From the NCBI RefSeq assembly GCF_000015045.1, contig NC_008609.1:1233344-1297343 (forward strand): a stretch of 64,000 nt of DNA, in the 5' to 3' direction. Below the pieces are notes generated by a model. It made no database searches and was not told where the DNA came from. It saw only the letters and a program-made list of their open reading frames with translations. The DNA is from Pelobacter propionicus DSM 2379 (GTDB lineage Bacteria; Desulfobacterota; Desulfuromonadia; Geobacterales; Pseudopelobacteraceae). This document shows, one piece after another, positions 9,498 through 18,096 of this stretch; positions within the stretch are counted from its first letter, which is position 1; every line of letters starts with the position of its first letter. A program made the translations under genes and the position numbers.

Positions 9498-11372
9498 ATG
9501 TATCAGTATTTGAACCATATAGATTCACCCGATGATTTGAAGAAGCTGAAGCCGGAGCATCTGCTGGATCTGGCGGCCGAGGTGCGCCGCTTCCTGCTGG
9601 AGAAGGTCTCTGTCACCGGCGGCCATCTGGGGTCCAACCTGGGCACGGTGGAACTCTCCATCGCGCTGCTGTACTGCTTCGACTCGCCCAACGACAAGAT
9701 CATCTGGGACGTGGGGCACCAGGCCTATACCCACAAGATCCTCACCGGCAGGAGGGACCGCTTCCACACCCAGCGCCAGTACAAGGGGCTCTCCGGTTTT
9801 CCCAAGCGCTCCGAGTCCGAGCATGACGCTTTCGGGGTGGGGCACTCATCCACCTCCATCTCCGCGGCCTTGGGGATGGCGGCGGCGGCCGATCTGGCTG
9901 GCGCGAAAAACCACGCCATCGCCGTCATCGGTGACGGATCCCTGACCGGTGGCATGGCCTTCGAGGCGCTGAACCAGGCCGGCCATCTCAAGAAGGACCT
10001 GATCGTTATCTTGAACGACAACGAGATGTCCATCTCCAAAAACGTGGGGGCCTTTTCTTCGTTCATCTCCCGCAAGATGACCGGCAGATACTTCCGCGAC
10101 CTGAAGAAGGAGATGCAGGGGCTTTTGCGCAACATTCCGGCCATCGGCTCCGACATCCTGCACTTTGCCCGGCGGGCCGAGAATTCGCTGAAGAGCTTCC
10201 TGACGCCGGGGTCGCTGTTCGAAGCGTTGGGTTTCGACTATCTGGGGCCGCTGGATGGTCACGACCTGCCCCAGCTGATCGAGGTGTTCAACAACATCAA
10301 CCAGCTGGACGGTCCGCTGCTGGTGCATGTCATGACCACCAAGGGCAAGGGGTACAAGCCGGCCGAGGAAAACCCGGACAAGTTCCACGGCGTGGGGCCC
10401 TTCGACATCGTCACCGGCAAGGCGACGTCCTCTACCTCGGCCAGGAGCTACACGGAGCTGTTTGGCGAGGCCATGGTGGATCTGGCAGAGCAGGATCCCC
10501 GGGTCGTGGCCATTACCGCCGCCATGCGCGACGGCACCGGGTTGAAGACCTTCTCCGAGCGCTTTCCCAAACGCTTCTTCGACGTGGGGATCGCCGAACA
10601 GCACGCCATGACCTTCGCCGCCGGCCTGGCAGCCGACGGTTTCCGTCCGGTAACCGCCATCTATTCCACCTTCGTACAGCGCGCCTATGACCAGGTCTTT
10701 CACGACATCTGTCTGCAGAAGCTGCCGGTGACCATCGCCATGGACCGCGCCGGCCTGGTGGGGGACGACGGCCCGACCCACCATGGAGTGATGGACTACT
10801 CCTTTCTGCGCCACATCCCCGGACTGGCCCTGATGGCGCCCAAGGACGAGAACGAGCTTCGCCACATGCTCAAGACCGCCGTCACGAGCGGCGTTCCCAT
10901 CTCCCTGCGCTATCCGCGCGGCGCGGGTATGGGGGTGGAGCTGGACAGGGATCTGAAGACCCTGGATATCGGCAGGGGAGAGCTTTTGATGGAGGGGAGC
11001 GACATCTGCCTGATTGCCATCGGCTCCACGGTCTATCCGGCGCTCCAGGCCGCCCATTCCCTGCAAGGGCTGGGGGTGCGGGTTGGGGTGGTCAATGCCC
11101 GTTTCATCAAGCCGCTGGATGCCGAGTTGATCCTCTCCGTTGCCGGTTCGTGCGGCCGGATCATGACCGTGGAGGAGAACCTGCTGCAGGGAGGATTCGG
11201 CAGCGCGGTCCTGGAACTGCTCAACGACAACAACATGCAGGATGTGATCGTCAGGCGCCTCGGCATACCCGACCGTTTCGTGGAGCATGGCTCCCAGGCG
11301 CGGCTGCGCCAGGATCTGGGCATCGATGCCGAGGGGATCGCCGCGGCTGCCCTGGCGTTTCTCAAACAGTAG
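9498..11372 (+). CDS. dxs: 1-deoxy-D-xylulose-5-phosphate synthase
   Basis: A 624-residue thiamine diphosphate enzyme that condenses pyruvate and glyceraldehyde-3-phosphate, the first step of the MEP isoprenoid pathway. Seen: the HLGSNLG motif, the ThDP/Mg site [15 protein letters not shown] with NDNEMSIS, the DGHD block, and the transketolase pyrimidine domain with [13 protein letters not shown]. Placing dxs inside the hopanoid set would link isoprenoid precursor supply to hopene formation, an arrangement found in several hopanoid clusters. Confidence 0.98.
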   Translation: MYQYLNHIDSPDDLKKLKPEHLLDLAAEVRRFLLEKVSVTGGHLGSNLGTVELSIALLYCFDSPNDKIIWDVGHQAYTHKILTGRRDRFHTQRQYKGLSGFPKRSESEHDAFGVGHSSTSISAALGMAAAADLAGAKNHAIAVIGDGSLTGGMAFEALNQAGHLKKDLIVILNDNEMSISKNVGAFSSFISRKMTGRYFRDLKKEMQGLLRNIPAIGSDILHFARRAENSLKSFLTPGSLFEALGFDYLGPLDGHDLPQLIEVFNNINQLDGPLLVHVMTTKGKGYKPAEENPDKFHGVGPFDIVTGKATSSTSARSYTELFGEAMVDLAEQDPRVVAITAAMRDGTGLKTFSERFPKRFFDVGIAEQHAMTFAAGLAADGFRPVTAIYSTFVQRAYDQVFHDICLQKLPVTIAMDRAGLVGDDGPTHHGVMDYSFLRHIPGLALMAPKDENELRHMLKTAVTSGVPISLRYPRGAGMGVELDRDLKTLDIGRGELLMEGSDICLIAIGSTVYPALQAAHSLQGLGVRVGVVNARFIKPLDAELILSVAGSCGRIMTVEENLLQGGFGSAVLELLNDNNMQDVIVRRLGIPDRFVEHGSQARLRQDLGIDAEGIAAAALAFLKQ

Positions 11373-11516
11373 GCCGCGGGCACGTATGCTATCAGCCAGG
11401 GGAACATCGACTCCCCTGCCTTTGAAACAGGGACGGCATCAACGCCGACCTGAAATAGTTGCTTCTGGAAAAGTAACAGGCCGGTTTACGGCTTGCCACT
11501 GAAAGGATTTTTTTAC

Positions 11517-12515
11517 ATGCGTTTCCCGCTTCGCCTCAACTACGACCTGACTAGATACATCATTGCTAACAAACTCCGCAAGGTGGAGAAGTTTCCGCTG
11601 GTGCTGATGCTGGAACCGACCCACCTGTGCAACCTGGCCTGCTCCGGTTGTGGTCGCATCCGCGAATACGCTGACACCATGCAGGAGATGATGAGTCTGG
11701 ATGACTGCCTGAAGTCGGTGGACGAGTGCCCGGCGCCGGTCGTCACCATCACCGGCGGCGAGCCGCTGCTTTATCCCCAGATCAACGAGTTGATCCAGGG
11801 AACCCTGGATCGCGGTAAGCATATCTACCTCTGCACCAATGGCCTCCTGCTGGAAAAGGCCCTGGACAGCATGAAGCCTCACCCCAATTTCACCTTCAAC
11901 ATCCACATGGACGGCCTGGAAGAAACCCACGACCGGATCCTGGAGCGCAAGGGCGCCTTCAAGATCGCCATGGAGGGGATCAGGAAGGCCAAGCAGAAGG
12001 GCTTCCGGGTCTGCACCAACACCACCATCTTCAAGGAAACCGATCTGATGGAGATCGAAATGCTCTTCACCCATCTGGAGGAGATGGGGGTGGACGGCCT
12101 GCTGGTGGCGCCCGGCTTCGGCTACGAGGCGGTGGGGGAAAAGCTGTTCCTGGAGCGCCGCGATATCGAGCGCAAATTCGCCGACGTGTACGAGATGAGC
12201 AAAAAGCACCGCTTCTTCTCCACCCCCATGTACCTCCGTTTCCTGAAGGGGGAGAAGAAACTGGAGTGCACCCCCTGGGGCAACCCGACCCGCAACACCC
12301 AGGGGTGGAAGGCGCCCTGCTACCTGATCACCGATACCCACTATCCCAGCTTCAAGGAGATGATGGAAAAGACCGACTGGGACAGGTACGGCGTGGGCAA
12401 GGACCCGCGCTGCGCCCAGTGCATGATGCACTGCGGCTTCGAGCCGACGGTGGTCGGCGAGATCGGCAAGAGCTGGAAGGATATCTGGGAAATGTTTGTC
12501 TGGAATCTTACCTGA
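11517..12515 (+). CDS. hpnH: adenosyl-hopene transferase HpnH (radical SAM)
   Basis: A 332-residue radical SAM protein. The cluster-binding motif is CNLACSGC (CxxxCxxC), followed by the SAM-contacting TITGGEPLLYPQ block and a C-terminal Cys-rich region CAQCMMHCGFEPT. HpnH joins 5'-deoxyadenosyl to hopene, the first step toward bacteriohopanepolyols. I chose the ATG at 11517 with AAAGGA 8 bases before it, so the protein begins MRFPLRLNYDLTRYI as in the family. It ends the hopanoid set; a terminator follows. Confidence 0.95.
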   Translation: MRFPLRLNYDLTRYIIANKLRKVEKFPLVLMLEPTHLCNLACSGCGRIREYADTMQEMMSLDDCLKSVDECPAPVVTITGGEPLLYPQINELIQGTLDRGKHIYLCTNGLLLEKALDSMKPHPNFTFNIHMDGLEETHDRILERKGAFKIAMEGIRKAKQKGFRVCTNTTIFKETDLMEIEMLFTHLEEMGVDGLLVAPGFGYEAVGEKLFLERRDIERKFADVYEMSKKHRFFSTPMYLRFLKGEKKLECTPWGNPTRNTQGWKAPCYLITDTHYPSFKEMMEKTDWDRYGVGKDPRCAQCMMHCGFEPTVVGEIGKSWKDIWEMFVWNLT

Positions 12516-12600
12516 TGATTTTGAATGGTTGTGAAGGTTTGCTAGCATGTAATAAATACCTATAAATATCAATATAATACGACTTGATAATGTGCCTTTC

Positions 12601-12637
12601 ACCCGCTAAGCTTTGCGAAGAGTTTAGCGGGTTTTTT
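12601..12637 (+). terminator. rho-independent terminator after hpnH
   Basis: ACCCGCTAA pairs with TTTAGCGGGT across a short loop and is followed by seven T residues. It closes the shc-hpnA-dxs-hpnH unit, about 85 bases after the hpnH stop. Confidence 0.9.
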
Positions 12638-12657
12638 TAATTTATGTCGTACCTATA

Positions 12658-12694
12658 TCGTACCTTTTTTGGGGTGATGTCTAAAAAGGTACGA
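12658..12694. repeat. 12-bp inverted repeat before the broken integrase
   Basis: TCGTACCTTTTT (12658-12669) and AAAAAGGTACGA (12683-12694) are perfect inverted copies separated by 13 bases. A partial direct copy, GTCGTACCT, lies just upstream at about 12647. The position between the hpnH terminator and a tyrosine recombinase start suggests an operator or attachment-site arm of the integrated element. I did not find a matching copy at the right side, near 15 kb. Confidence 0.6.
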
Positions 12695-12713
12695 AAATGC
12701 AGGGAGGGACGTC

Positions 12714-13924
12714 ATGCCGAAACTGTCACTTACCAAGCGGAACATCGACCGGCTGCCGTTCTCGGAATTCGGTCAGACTGACTACTTCGATAACGAACTG
12801 AAAGGGTTGGTCTTGAGGGTTGGGCAGGAGTCGAAAACGTTCTTTGTTGTGGTGGATATGATGGACCCCCTCACCAGAAAATACAAGAAGGCCAGCGCCA
12901 AGATCGGGCGGTATGGCGAGATCCCCCCAGAGCAAACGCGACGGACGGCGCCGGAGATCATGCAGCGGCTTTGCGCTGGCAAGCCCGCTGAAGAAGAAGC
13001 ACCACCAACCCTGCGAGACCTGTATCACCTCTACGTCAAACACAAGGGGCTGAAACACACTACCGAGGCCGGTTATCGAGTCCACATCAATTGGCGAGTA
13101 CGGTAAGTTCAAGACCGGGCTTGACGTTCCGTTGCCGGTCCTGGTGGACATGCTGAAGCCCGATGTGGTTGTCACGCGCTATCAGCAGGTGCTGGATGGT
13201 TTCGGCAAGGGGGCTGCTTCCAACGCCTTCAAGATGCTCCAGGCGATCATCAACTACGGGATGGTGCTTTACCCTCAACACATCAACCGGAACCCGGTCA
13301 AGGTTATCTCGGATGCCAAACTCTGGCCTGATATTCAGGCGCGGACAACCTGTATCGAGCCGGTGCAATTCAAGGTTTTTTATGACATGCTCCTGTCGTT
13401 TTCGGTGATTCACCGCGACTGCTACCTGTTCGCCCTCTATCAGGGGTTGCGACCATAGCCTACGATGGGTAGATGTAGACCTTGAAAAGAGGCTGTTCGA
13501 CCTCTCCTACATGGATTCAGTGACCAAACACCGGGGGGTACTGCCGCTGTCCCGTCAGGCCGTGGCAATTTTGGAGCGCCGCAAGAACTCCATGCAGGAT
13601 AGCGATATGTGGGTGTTTCCGTCCGAGACTGGCAGGGGGAAGGACGGTCATATCACTCTGCGTGCTGACAAGATCAAGACAAAAACCGGTCTCGACATAA
13701 CGCCGCACAGTCTGCGTCGGTCATTCACTACGGTGGGCGAAAGGTTGAAGCTGCGCCGGGAGGACATTAACCTTTTGACGAATCATATAGACCAGTCAGT
13801 TACCGGCAAACATTACAGTCGTATCGGCGTTGACGACCTGAGAGCGCCGCTGCAGGCGATCGCCAGTGAGATCGAACGCCTGATGACTGAAGGCGTAGGT
13901 GTGAAGAAAATTTCTTCGATGTAA
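12714..13924 (+). pseudogene. phage-type tyrosine recombinase, broken by two frameshifts
   Basis: Three consecutive reading frames together make one integrase of about 400 residues. Part 1 (12714 to about 13090) has the N-terminal DUF4102-like start (LTKRNIDRLPF... DNELKGLVLRVG) and the core-binding region. Part 2 (about 13085-13455) continues with a SAM-like domain and the catalytic-domain start ALYQGLRP. Part 3 (about 13457-13924) continues SLRWVDVDLEKRLF, then HSLRRSF and the tyrosine region GKHYSRIG. A single extra base near 13455 restores the frame between parts 2 and 3. The catalytic residues survive, so inactivation looks recent, unless the shifts are sequencing errors. Confidence 0.85.
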
Positions 13925-13994
13925 CTGCACGTCACGCAAACCGAGGCAAGAAACCATTCCCCTGCTGGATCGTCCGCTTTTCCATCGCATCGGA

Positions 13995-14213
13995 GTGGCG
14001 GCCGAGCGGGATCGTATCGACCGCGCCTACAAGTCCGGCGTTCTCGCCGGTCAGAAGCACATCATGCAGGAGTTGGCCCGGCTGGTGGAGACGTATCTGG
14101 CCAAGCATGTTTTTGTGGCGTTTGGGGGCGATGTAACGACGTGCCGCCAGAAGGTGGACTTCTACGTCCCGAATCCCAAGAATCCGAACGAATCGCAGCA
14201 GGTGTGCCGATGA
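13995..14213 (+). CDS. small hypothetical protein in element remnant
   Basis: A 72-residue ORF starting at GTG 13995 (reads MAAERDRIDRAYKSGVLAGQKH), rich in charged residues and ending KNPNESQQVCR. I do not recognise the family. Its stop overlaps the ATG of the next ORF by the ATGA arrangement, which supports real translation. It probably belongs to the same integrated element as the broken recombinase. The start is uncertain because no strong ribosome site is visible. Confidence 0.45.
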   Translation: MAAERDRIDRAYKSGVLAGQKHIMQELARLVETYLAKHVFVAFGGDVTTCRQKVDFYVPNPKNPNESQQVCR

Positions 14214-14542
14214 ACGGACCACAGGTTGAGCGGCAGGGGGATGTTTTCCACCATGTTGACGTACTCGGCCAACGGCATGCAGTGACGCTGGCCGATGTTC
14301 TCGAAGCGGTAAGCGGGCAAGTTGCCTGCCTCAACGAGGTCAGCGCGGCGCTGTTGTTTCTTCAGGATTCACTCCAGGCCCGCGCATGCCTCGGCGGTCG
14401 TCATTACGACCTGGATGAGTTCCAGGAACGGGGGCTGGCGGCCATCTGTGGCGGGCTGTTCGACTCCATCGAGACGCACATCGAAATGTCGGCGGATGCA
14501 CTTCCGGTGATCCATCGCTACCGGGCGCGACAAGATGAATGA
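14210..14542 (+). CDS. small hypothetical protein in element remnant
   Basis: A 110-residue ORF beginning MNGPQVERQGDVFHHVDVLGQ, with a helical stretch LADVLEAVSGQVACLNEVSAALL in the middle and ETHIEMSADALPVIHRYRA near the end. I do not recognise the family. The ATG at 14210 overlaps the preceding stop by 4 bases, the common coupling of co-translated genes. No membrane segment or signal peptide is seen. Likely cargo or control gene of the decayed element. Confidence 0.5.
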   Translation: MNGPQVERQGDVFHHVDVLGQRHAVTLADVLEAVSGQVACLNEVSAALLFLQDSLQARACLGGRHYDLDEFQERGLAAICGGLFDSIETHIEMSADALPVIHRYRARQDE

Positions 14543-14679
14543 CTGGTAAAGGTCGCCGGGCCATGAGCGCGGGCGGCCTTTCGCATATCCGGGGATAGGG
14601 AATCGCGACCTGACACGGCGGCAACTCCTGGCCGCCTTCCCCGGTTTTTCAAACAGGTGTCACGAAGGAGAGTGGCGAG

Positions 14680-14871
14680 ATGGAGGCGTGGGAAAAACCG
14701 CTTACCCTGAAGCAGGTGGCGTACGTTCTGGAAGCAGCAGAGGATGAAAAGACAGAGGAGGCTGTTTTCGGCCTGATCGAGGCAGGCAAGCTGCCGCCGT
14801 CAGCGTTGTTCGATGATGATAACCCCGAGATTTCACGCCCTGTTCGGGGACGGCTTTGGAAGCATACTTGA
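14680..14871 (+). CDS. small hypothetical protein, possible DNA-binding-like
   Basis: A 63-residue acidic ORF (MEAWEKPLTLKQVAYVLEAAEDEKTEEAVFGLIEAGKLPPS). The LTLKQVAYVLE...VFGLIEAGKLPP pattern recalls the helix-turn-helix of excisionase or MerR-like small proteins, where a helix is followed by a LIxxGKLP wing; this is pattern likeness only. A GGAGAGTGGCGAG purine stretch precedes the ATG. It is the last ORF of the element remnant before the GntR operon. Confidence 0.5.
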   Translation: MEAWEKPLTLKQVAYVLEAAEDEKTEEAVFGLIEAGKLPPSALFDDDNPEISRPVRGRLWKHT

Positions 14872-15000
14872 AGCGGATGTACTCGCGGATATAGAACTGC
14901 TCCGGCTTGTGCGCCAGCTTCCGGCTGGTTTCGCTTGATGTCTACCACGCAATTTGCCGGACGTGACCGCAGGTGGTTCAGGCTTGTCTTTGGGGAGTGT

Positions 15001-15024
15001 AGATGTTATGTTGTCATGACATCT
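15001..15024. promoter_or_regulatory. palindromic operator candidate for the GntR regulator
   Basis: AGATGT and ACATCT (15001-15006 and 15019-15024) flank the perfect palindrome TGTCATGACA (15012-15021). It lies 26 bases before the start of a GntR/UTRA regulator. Regulators of that class commonly bind short palindromes in their own promoter, so autoregulation is likely. Confidence 0.6.
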
Positions 15025-15049
15025 TAACCTTGAGATCCCAGGGGGGAAT

Positions 15050-15796
15050 ATGCTGGACCCGGAAAACCGTATGCCCTTGTATCACCAGGTCGAAAGCCAT
15101 CTCAAGGAGAATATCGGCAACGGCACGTGGAAGGCCGGAGAGGCGATTCCTCCCGAACGGATGCTTGTGGATCAGTACGGGGTCAGCAGGATCACGATTC
15201 GCCAGGCCCTTGCAAATCTCGTGGCCGCTGGTCTGCTCTACCGGAAGCATGGTAAAGGAACGTTTGTCGCCGGCGCGCAGGATCGCCCCATAACCGAATC
15301 CCTTGCCAATCTGACCGGGCACCTGGAAGAGTTGCAGTTGCGCGGACTTAATCCTCAGGTTCGGGTGCTGGCGCTGGAGACCAGGACGCTGGCTGCCGAG
15401 GTGGCGGAGGCCCTGGAACGGAGTCCTGCCGCCCCGGGGTGGTATCTCTACCGCCTGGTTACTGTGGATCGGCAGCCGCTCATGCTTTCCACCGTGTGGT
15501 TGCCCCGCGACCTGGAAATAGAGCTGACCGAAGACATTTTGAAGCAGCACGGCATGGCGCTGCTGCTGACGCGTAACGGAATCTTCCCCCTTCGTGGCAG
15601 GCAGCGGATCGGAGCCTCAAGCGCTGGCCCGGAGGAGGCGCAACTGCTGGGGATTCGACCGGGTGATGCGGTGCTCTGTGTCAAGAGGGTTATCTACGGT
15701 GCCGCGAGTCGTCCGCTGGTTTGGTTCAGAACGCTCTATCGCTCTGATCGCTATGAATACGAAGTAGAACTTAAGAGAGGTCGTTCACAGGCATGA
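15050..15796 (+). CDS. GntR-family (HutC/UTRA) transcriptional regulator
   Basis: A 248-residue regulator. Residues 8-75 form the winged helix (PLYHQVESHLKENI, IPPERMLVDQYGVSRITIRQALANLVAAGLLYRKHGKGTFV, all classic GntR). Residues about 90-240 form a UTRA ligand-binding domain (GIRPGDAVLCVKRV, YRSDRYEYEVEL ending). The effector cannot be read from sequence. GGGGGGAA precedes the ATG. Its stop overlaps the start of the TSUP exporter by 4 bases, so it very likely controls that transporter. Confidence 0.93.
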   Translation: MLDPENRMPLYHQVESHLKENIGNGTWKAGEAIPPERMLVDQYGVSRITIRQALANLVAAGLLYRKHGKGTFVAGAQDRPITESLANLTGHLEELQLRGLNPQVRVLALETRTLAAEVAEALERSPAAPGWYLYRLVTVDRQPLMLSTVWLPRDLEIELTEDILKQHGMALLLTRNGIFPLRGRQRIGASSAGPEEAQLLGIRPGDAVLCVKRVIYGAASRPLVWFRTLYRSDRYEYEVELKRGRSQA

Positions 15797-16626
15797 TTAC
15801 TACTACGCTGGAAATTTTTCTGATCGCCATCGCAGCCGGCGTTGTCGGTTCCATCCTGGGTCTGGGGGGGGGAATCATCATTGTGCCGGCCCTTACCCTG
15901 TTGTTCGATGTGCCGATGCGCTCCGCAGTGGCCGCCTCGACCGTGTCCATCATTGCCACCTCGACCGGTGCGGCAGTGGCCTATCTGCACGACCGGCTGT
16001 CCAACGTGAGGGTCGCCATGTGGCTGGAGATGGGGACTGCTGCCGGAGCATTGAGCGGCGCCCTGGTGGCCGGCTACCTCAATCAGCGTCTGTTGTTCAT
16101 CATGTTCGGTCTTCTGCTCGCCTATTCCGGGTTCAATATGTTCAAGGCCCGAAAGCAGGAACTGCCGGGAGAGGTGACCCCCGACAGGGTGTCACGGCGA
16201 CTGGGGCTTGGCGGTTCCTACCACGACCATTCCCTGGACACTCAGGTCACCTATCAGGTTACTCGGAGCATTCCGGGCCTGATCCTGATGTATTTTTCTG
16301 GTGCCGCGGCTGGTACGCTGGGAATCGGAGCCGGCATCTTCAAGGTGCCGGCGATGGAGCAGGTGATGCGCATGCCGTTCAAAGCTTCGACCGCTACCTC
16401 AAACTTCATGATCGGGGTAACGGCGGCCTCCGGCGCGGTGGTCTACTTTGCCCGCGGTGACGTGAACCCGCTGATTGCCGGTCCCGTCGTGCTGGGAGTC
16501 CTGCTGGGGGCGCTGGTGGGAGCCAGGCTGATGGTACGGATGAATACGAAAACCATTCGCAAGCTGTTTATCCCGTTGATTGCCTACACTGCCATCATGA
16601 TGGTGTACAGGGGGATCTGGAAATGA
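15793..16626 (+). CDS. TauE/SafE (TSUP) family membrane exporter
   Basis: A 277-residue polytopic membrane protein of the TSUP family. It opens with the family glycine motif GSILGLGGGIIIVPALTLLF and repeats it in the second half (AAAGTLGIGAGIFKVPAMEQVM), the internal duplication of this fold. TSUP members move sulfite, sulfoacetate, taurine-related or other organosulfur anions. The gene sits between a UTRA regulator and a DUF1634 protein, both overlapping by 4 bases. Confidence 0.92.
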   Translation: MITTTLEIFLIAIAAGVVGSILGLGGGIIIVPALTLLFDVPMRSAVAASTVSIIATSTGAAVAYLHDRLSNVRVAMWLEMGTAAGALSGALVAGYLNQRLLFIMFGLLLAYSGFNMFKARKQELPGEVTPDRVSRRLGLGGSYHDHSLDTQVTYQVTRSIPGLILMYFSGAAAGTLGIGAGIFKVPAMEQVMRMPFKASTATSNFMIGVTAASGAVVYFARGDVNPLIAGPVVLGVLLGALVGARLMVRMNTKTIRKLFIPLIAYTAIMMVYRGIWK

Positions 16627-16934
16627 TGGCTGCTGGACGGAACGAGAAGACCACCGGGGAACCGATTGAAATAGTTCTGGCCCGCTTGCTGCGTATCGGT
16701 ACCGTCATCGCCGCCGCCTTGCTGGCAACCGGAATCGGCGCCATGCTGCTGGCGGGTGCGAATTGGGCACCCCGACTGATTACGGCCGGCCTGGTCGTGC
16801 TCCTGGGGACGCCGGTCATGCGCGTGCTGGTTGCCGGACTGGTCTTTGTACGGCAACGGGACTGGCTTTTTTCCCTGTTCTGCCTGATCGTGCTCTGCTC
16901 CTTGGCAGCCGGTATCATACTGGGGCGCGTCTGA
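16623..16934 (+). CDS. DUF1634 membrane protein
   Basis: A 103-residue protein with three hydrophobic segments (about residues 27-50, 54-74 and 82-101) and the DUF1634 pattern LARLLRIGTVIAAALLATG and TPVMRVLVAGLVFVRQRDWLFSL. DUF1634 genes are regularly found directly after TSUP transporter genes, as here, and are thought to be accessory subunits. ATGATG at the junction overlaps the exporter stop by 4 bases. Confidence 0.9.
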   Translation: MMAAGRNEKTTGEPIEIVLARLLRIGTVIAAALLATGIGAMLLAGANWAPRLITAGLVVLLGTPVMRVLVAGLVFVRQRDWLFSLFCLIVLCSLAAGIILGRV

Positions 16935-17178
16935 TCAGGCGCGCCTGGGTGGGCGCTCTTCGGTCCGTGTGGTTGTTGCCGGCATATCGGCATACAAGCG
17001 GCCGGTAACCCCGGATACCTACGGATAGATCGGTATGATGCATACAAAATGCAGCCACCCAGGCGGTGAATGACGTTTTGTCCGGTTCGTCTGCTTGTAC
17101 CCGTGTTTATCCCCTGTGTCCGAGTTTCAGCTGCCTTTGTAGAGGATTAATTCATTTCGTTGGCCTGGTGACGGCCGG

Positions 17179-17218
17179 GCGGGGGCTTGCATCGAACGAT
17201 GCAAGCCCCCGCTTTTTT
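17179..17218 (+). terminator. rho-independent terminator
   Basis: GCGGGGGCTTGCAT (17179-17192) pairs perfectly with ATGCAAGCCCCCGC (17199-17212), followed by TTTTTT. It lies 245 bases after the DUF1634 stop and upstream of the nrfHA region, so it either ends the GntR-TSUP operon or an untranslated RNA from 16935 onward. Confidence 0.88.
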
Positions 17219-17368
17219 GGCGAAAACAGGGACTCTACGGCTATGGGGGCCGTGTCGAACGGCGGATGCCCGAGAAAGCAGCGACGCTGTCCTGTGTCTC
17301 GTTTGCCGCTCTACCCGTCGCCATGGGGGAAAGCAAATGGGGATGGCATTGAATTGTTCTGCAAAAAA

Positions 17369-17382
17369 TTGATTTTGGTCAA
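17369..17382. promoter_or_regulatory. HcpR/FNR-type dyad upstream of nrfHA
   Basis: TTGATTTTGGTCAA followed by G. It fits the TTGACC-NN-GGTCAA pattern with a weaker left half. It lies 236 bases before nrfH, farther than the sister sites at 19579, 23328 and 24252, so control of nrfHA from here would need a long leader. Confidence 0.5.
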
Positions 17383-17604
17383 GGAAAGTCTGTGTGGCCC
17401 GTTTACCTTCATGTCCGCCGCACAACTTCGGTGAACGCTCCTGTTCGATTTAACCAGGGGTAACGGCAGGGTGGGGAGGAAAACCTCTGCTGTTCCGTCT
17501 GCTGAAACGCGGTTCGTTTGTGATACAGTTTGAACATCGTTGCCGCCGGGCCTGATGGTGACGCGTGTGATGGGGTGCAGTGATCCGGTTACGGGGGAGG
17601 TGGC

Positions 17605-18072
17605 ATGATGCTGAACCGGCTGAACAAGAAGCGGGCGATGATGCTGGGCCTGGCGGGAGTGGCAACACTGCTGGCCGCGGCTTTTCTGCTGCTGGGGCCT
17701 CCGGGACTGTTGGCGAAATCCGAATCTCCCGACTTCTGTGCCAGTTGCCATGTCATGGAAAGCCAATATACCGCTTTTTTGCGTTCGGGAGCGCACCGCA
17801 GGTTTCGCTGCGTGGACTGCCACCTACCCAACGAAAATCTGGCGAGCCATTACATTTGGAAGTCCATCGATGGCATGAAGGACGTGATCTTTTTCTACTC
17901 AGGCCACATTCCGGAACGGATCAGGCTTTCCCGTCATGGAACCAAGGTGCTCCAGGCTAACTGTATCAGGTGTCATGTAGAGCTGGTTTCGCCCATCAAC
18001 ACCGAACGGCACTGCTGGAGCTGCCATCGAGGCATCACCCATCTGCGTAGCGGAGCACGGGTAACACGCTGA
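17605..18072 (+). CDS. nrfH: cytochrome c nitrite reductase small subunit NrfH
   Basis: A 155-residue tetraheme quinol dehydrogenase of the NapC/NirT family that passes electrons from menaquinol to NrfA. One N-terminal membrane anchor (about residues 13-36) is followed by four CxxCH motifs: CASCH (from Cys45), CVDCH, CIRCH and CWSCH. An early CxxCHxM pattern (CASCHVM) is the usual NrfH heme 1 site. GGGGGAGG precedes an ATGATG start; either ATG is possible. NrfA follows 24 bases later. Confidence 0.95.
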   Translation: MMLNRLNKKRAMMLGLAGVATLLAAAFLLLGPPGLLAKSESPDFCASCHVMESQYTAFLRSGAHRRFRCVDCHLPNENLASHYIWKSIDGMKDVIFFYSGHIPERIRLSRHGTKVLQANCIRCHVELVSPINTERHCWSCHRGITHLRSGARVTR

Positions 18073-18096
18073 ATTCAGTTAAAAGGGGGTATTCCA

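Larger units (their letters stand above)
16935..17604. other. 670-base intergenic region before nrfHA
   Basis: I see no convincing protein gene here. It holds a strong terminator (17179-17218) and a TTGATT-like dyad (17369-17382), both listed separately. The stretch 17219-17340 is GC-rich with several short self-complementary blocks but matches no riboswitch family I know. It could be a long nrfHA leader or carry a small RNA. Confidence 0.5.

Noticed and set aside
14649-14948. Minus-strand reading frames opposite the small element ORF, one reading KLAHKPEQFYIREYIRF
   Set aside because: Interrupted by stops, no start with a ribosome site, and no family recognised; at most a fragment.
17221-17340. 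c-di-GMP or cGAMP (GEMM) riboswitch, common in Geobacter relatives
   Set aside because: The conserved GCAAACC and GGGACGCAAAGC elements are not there.
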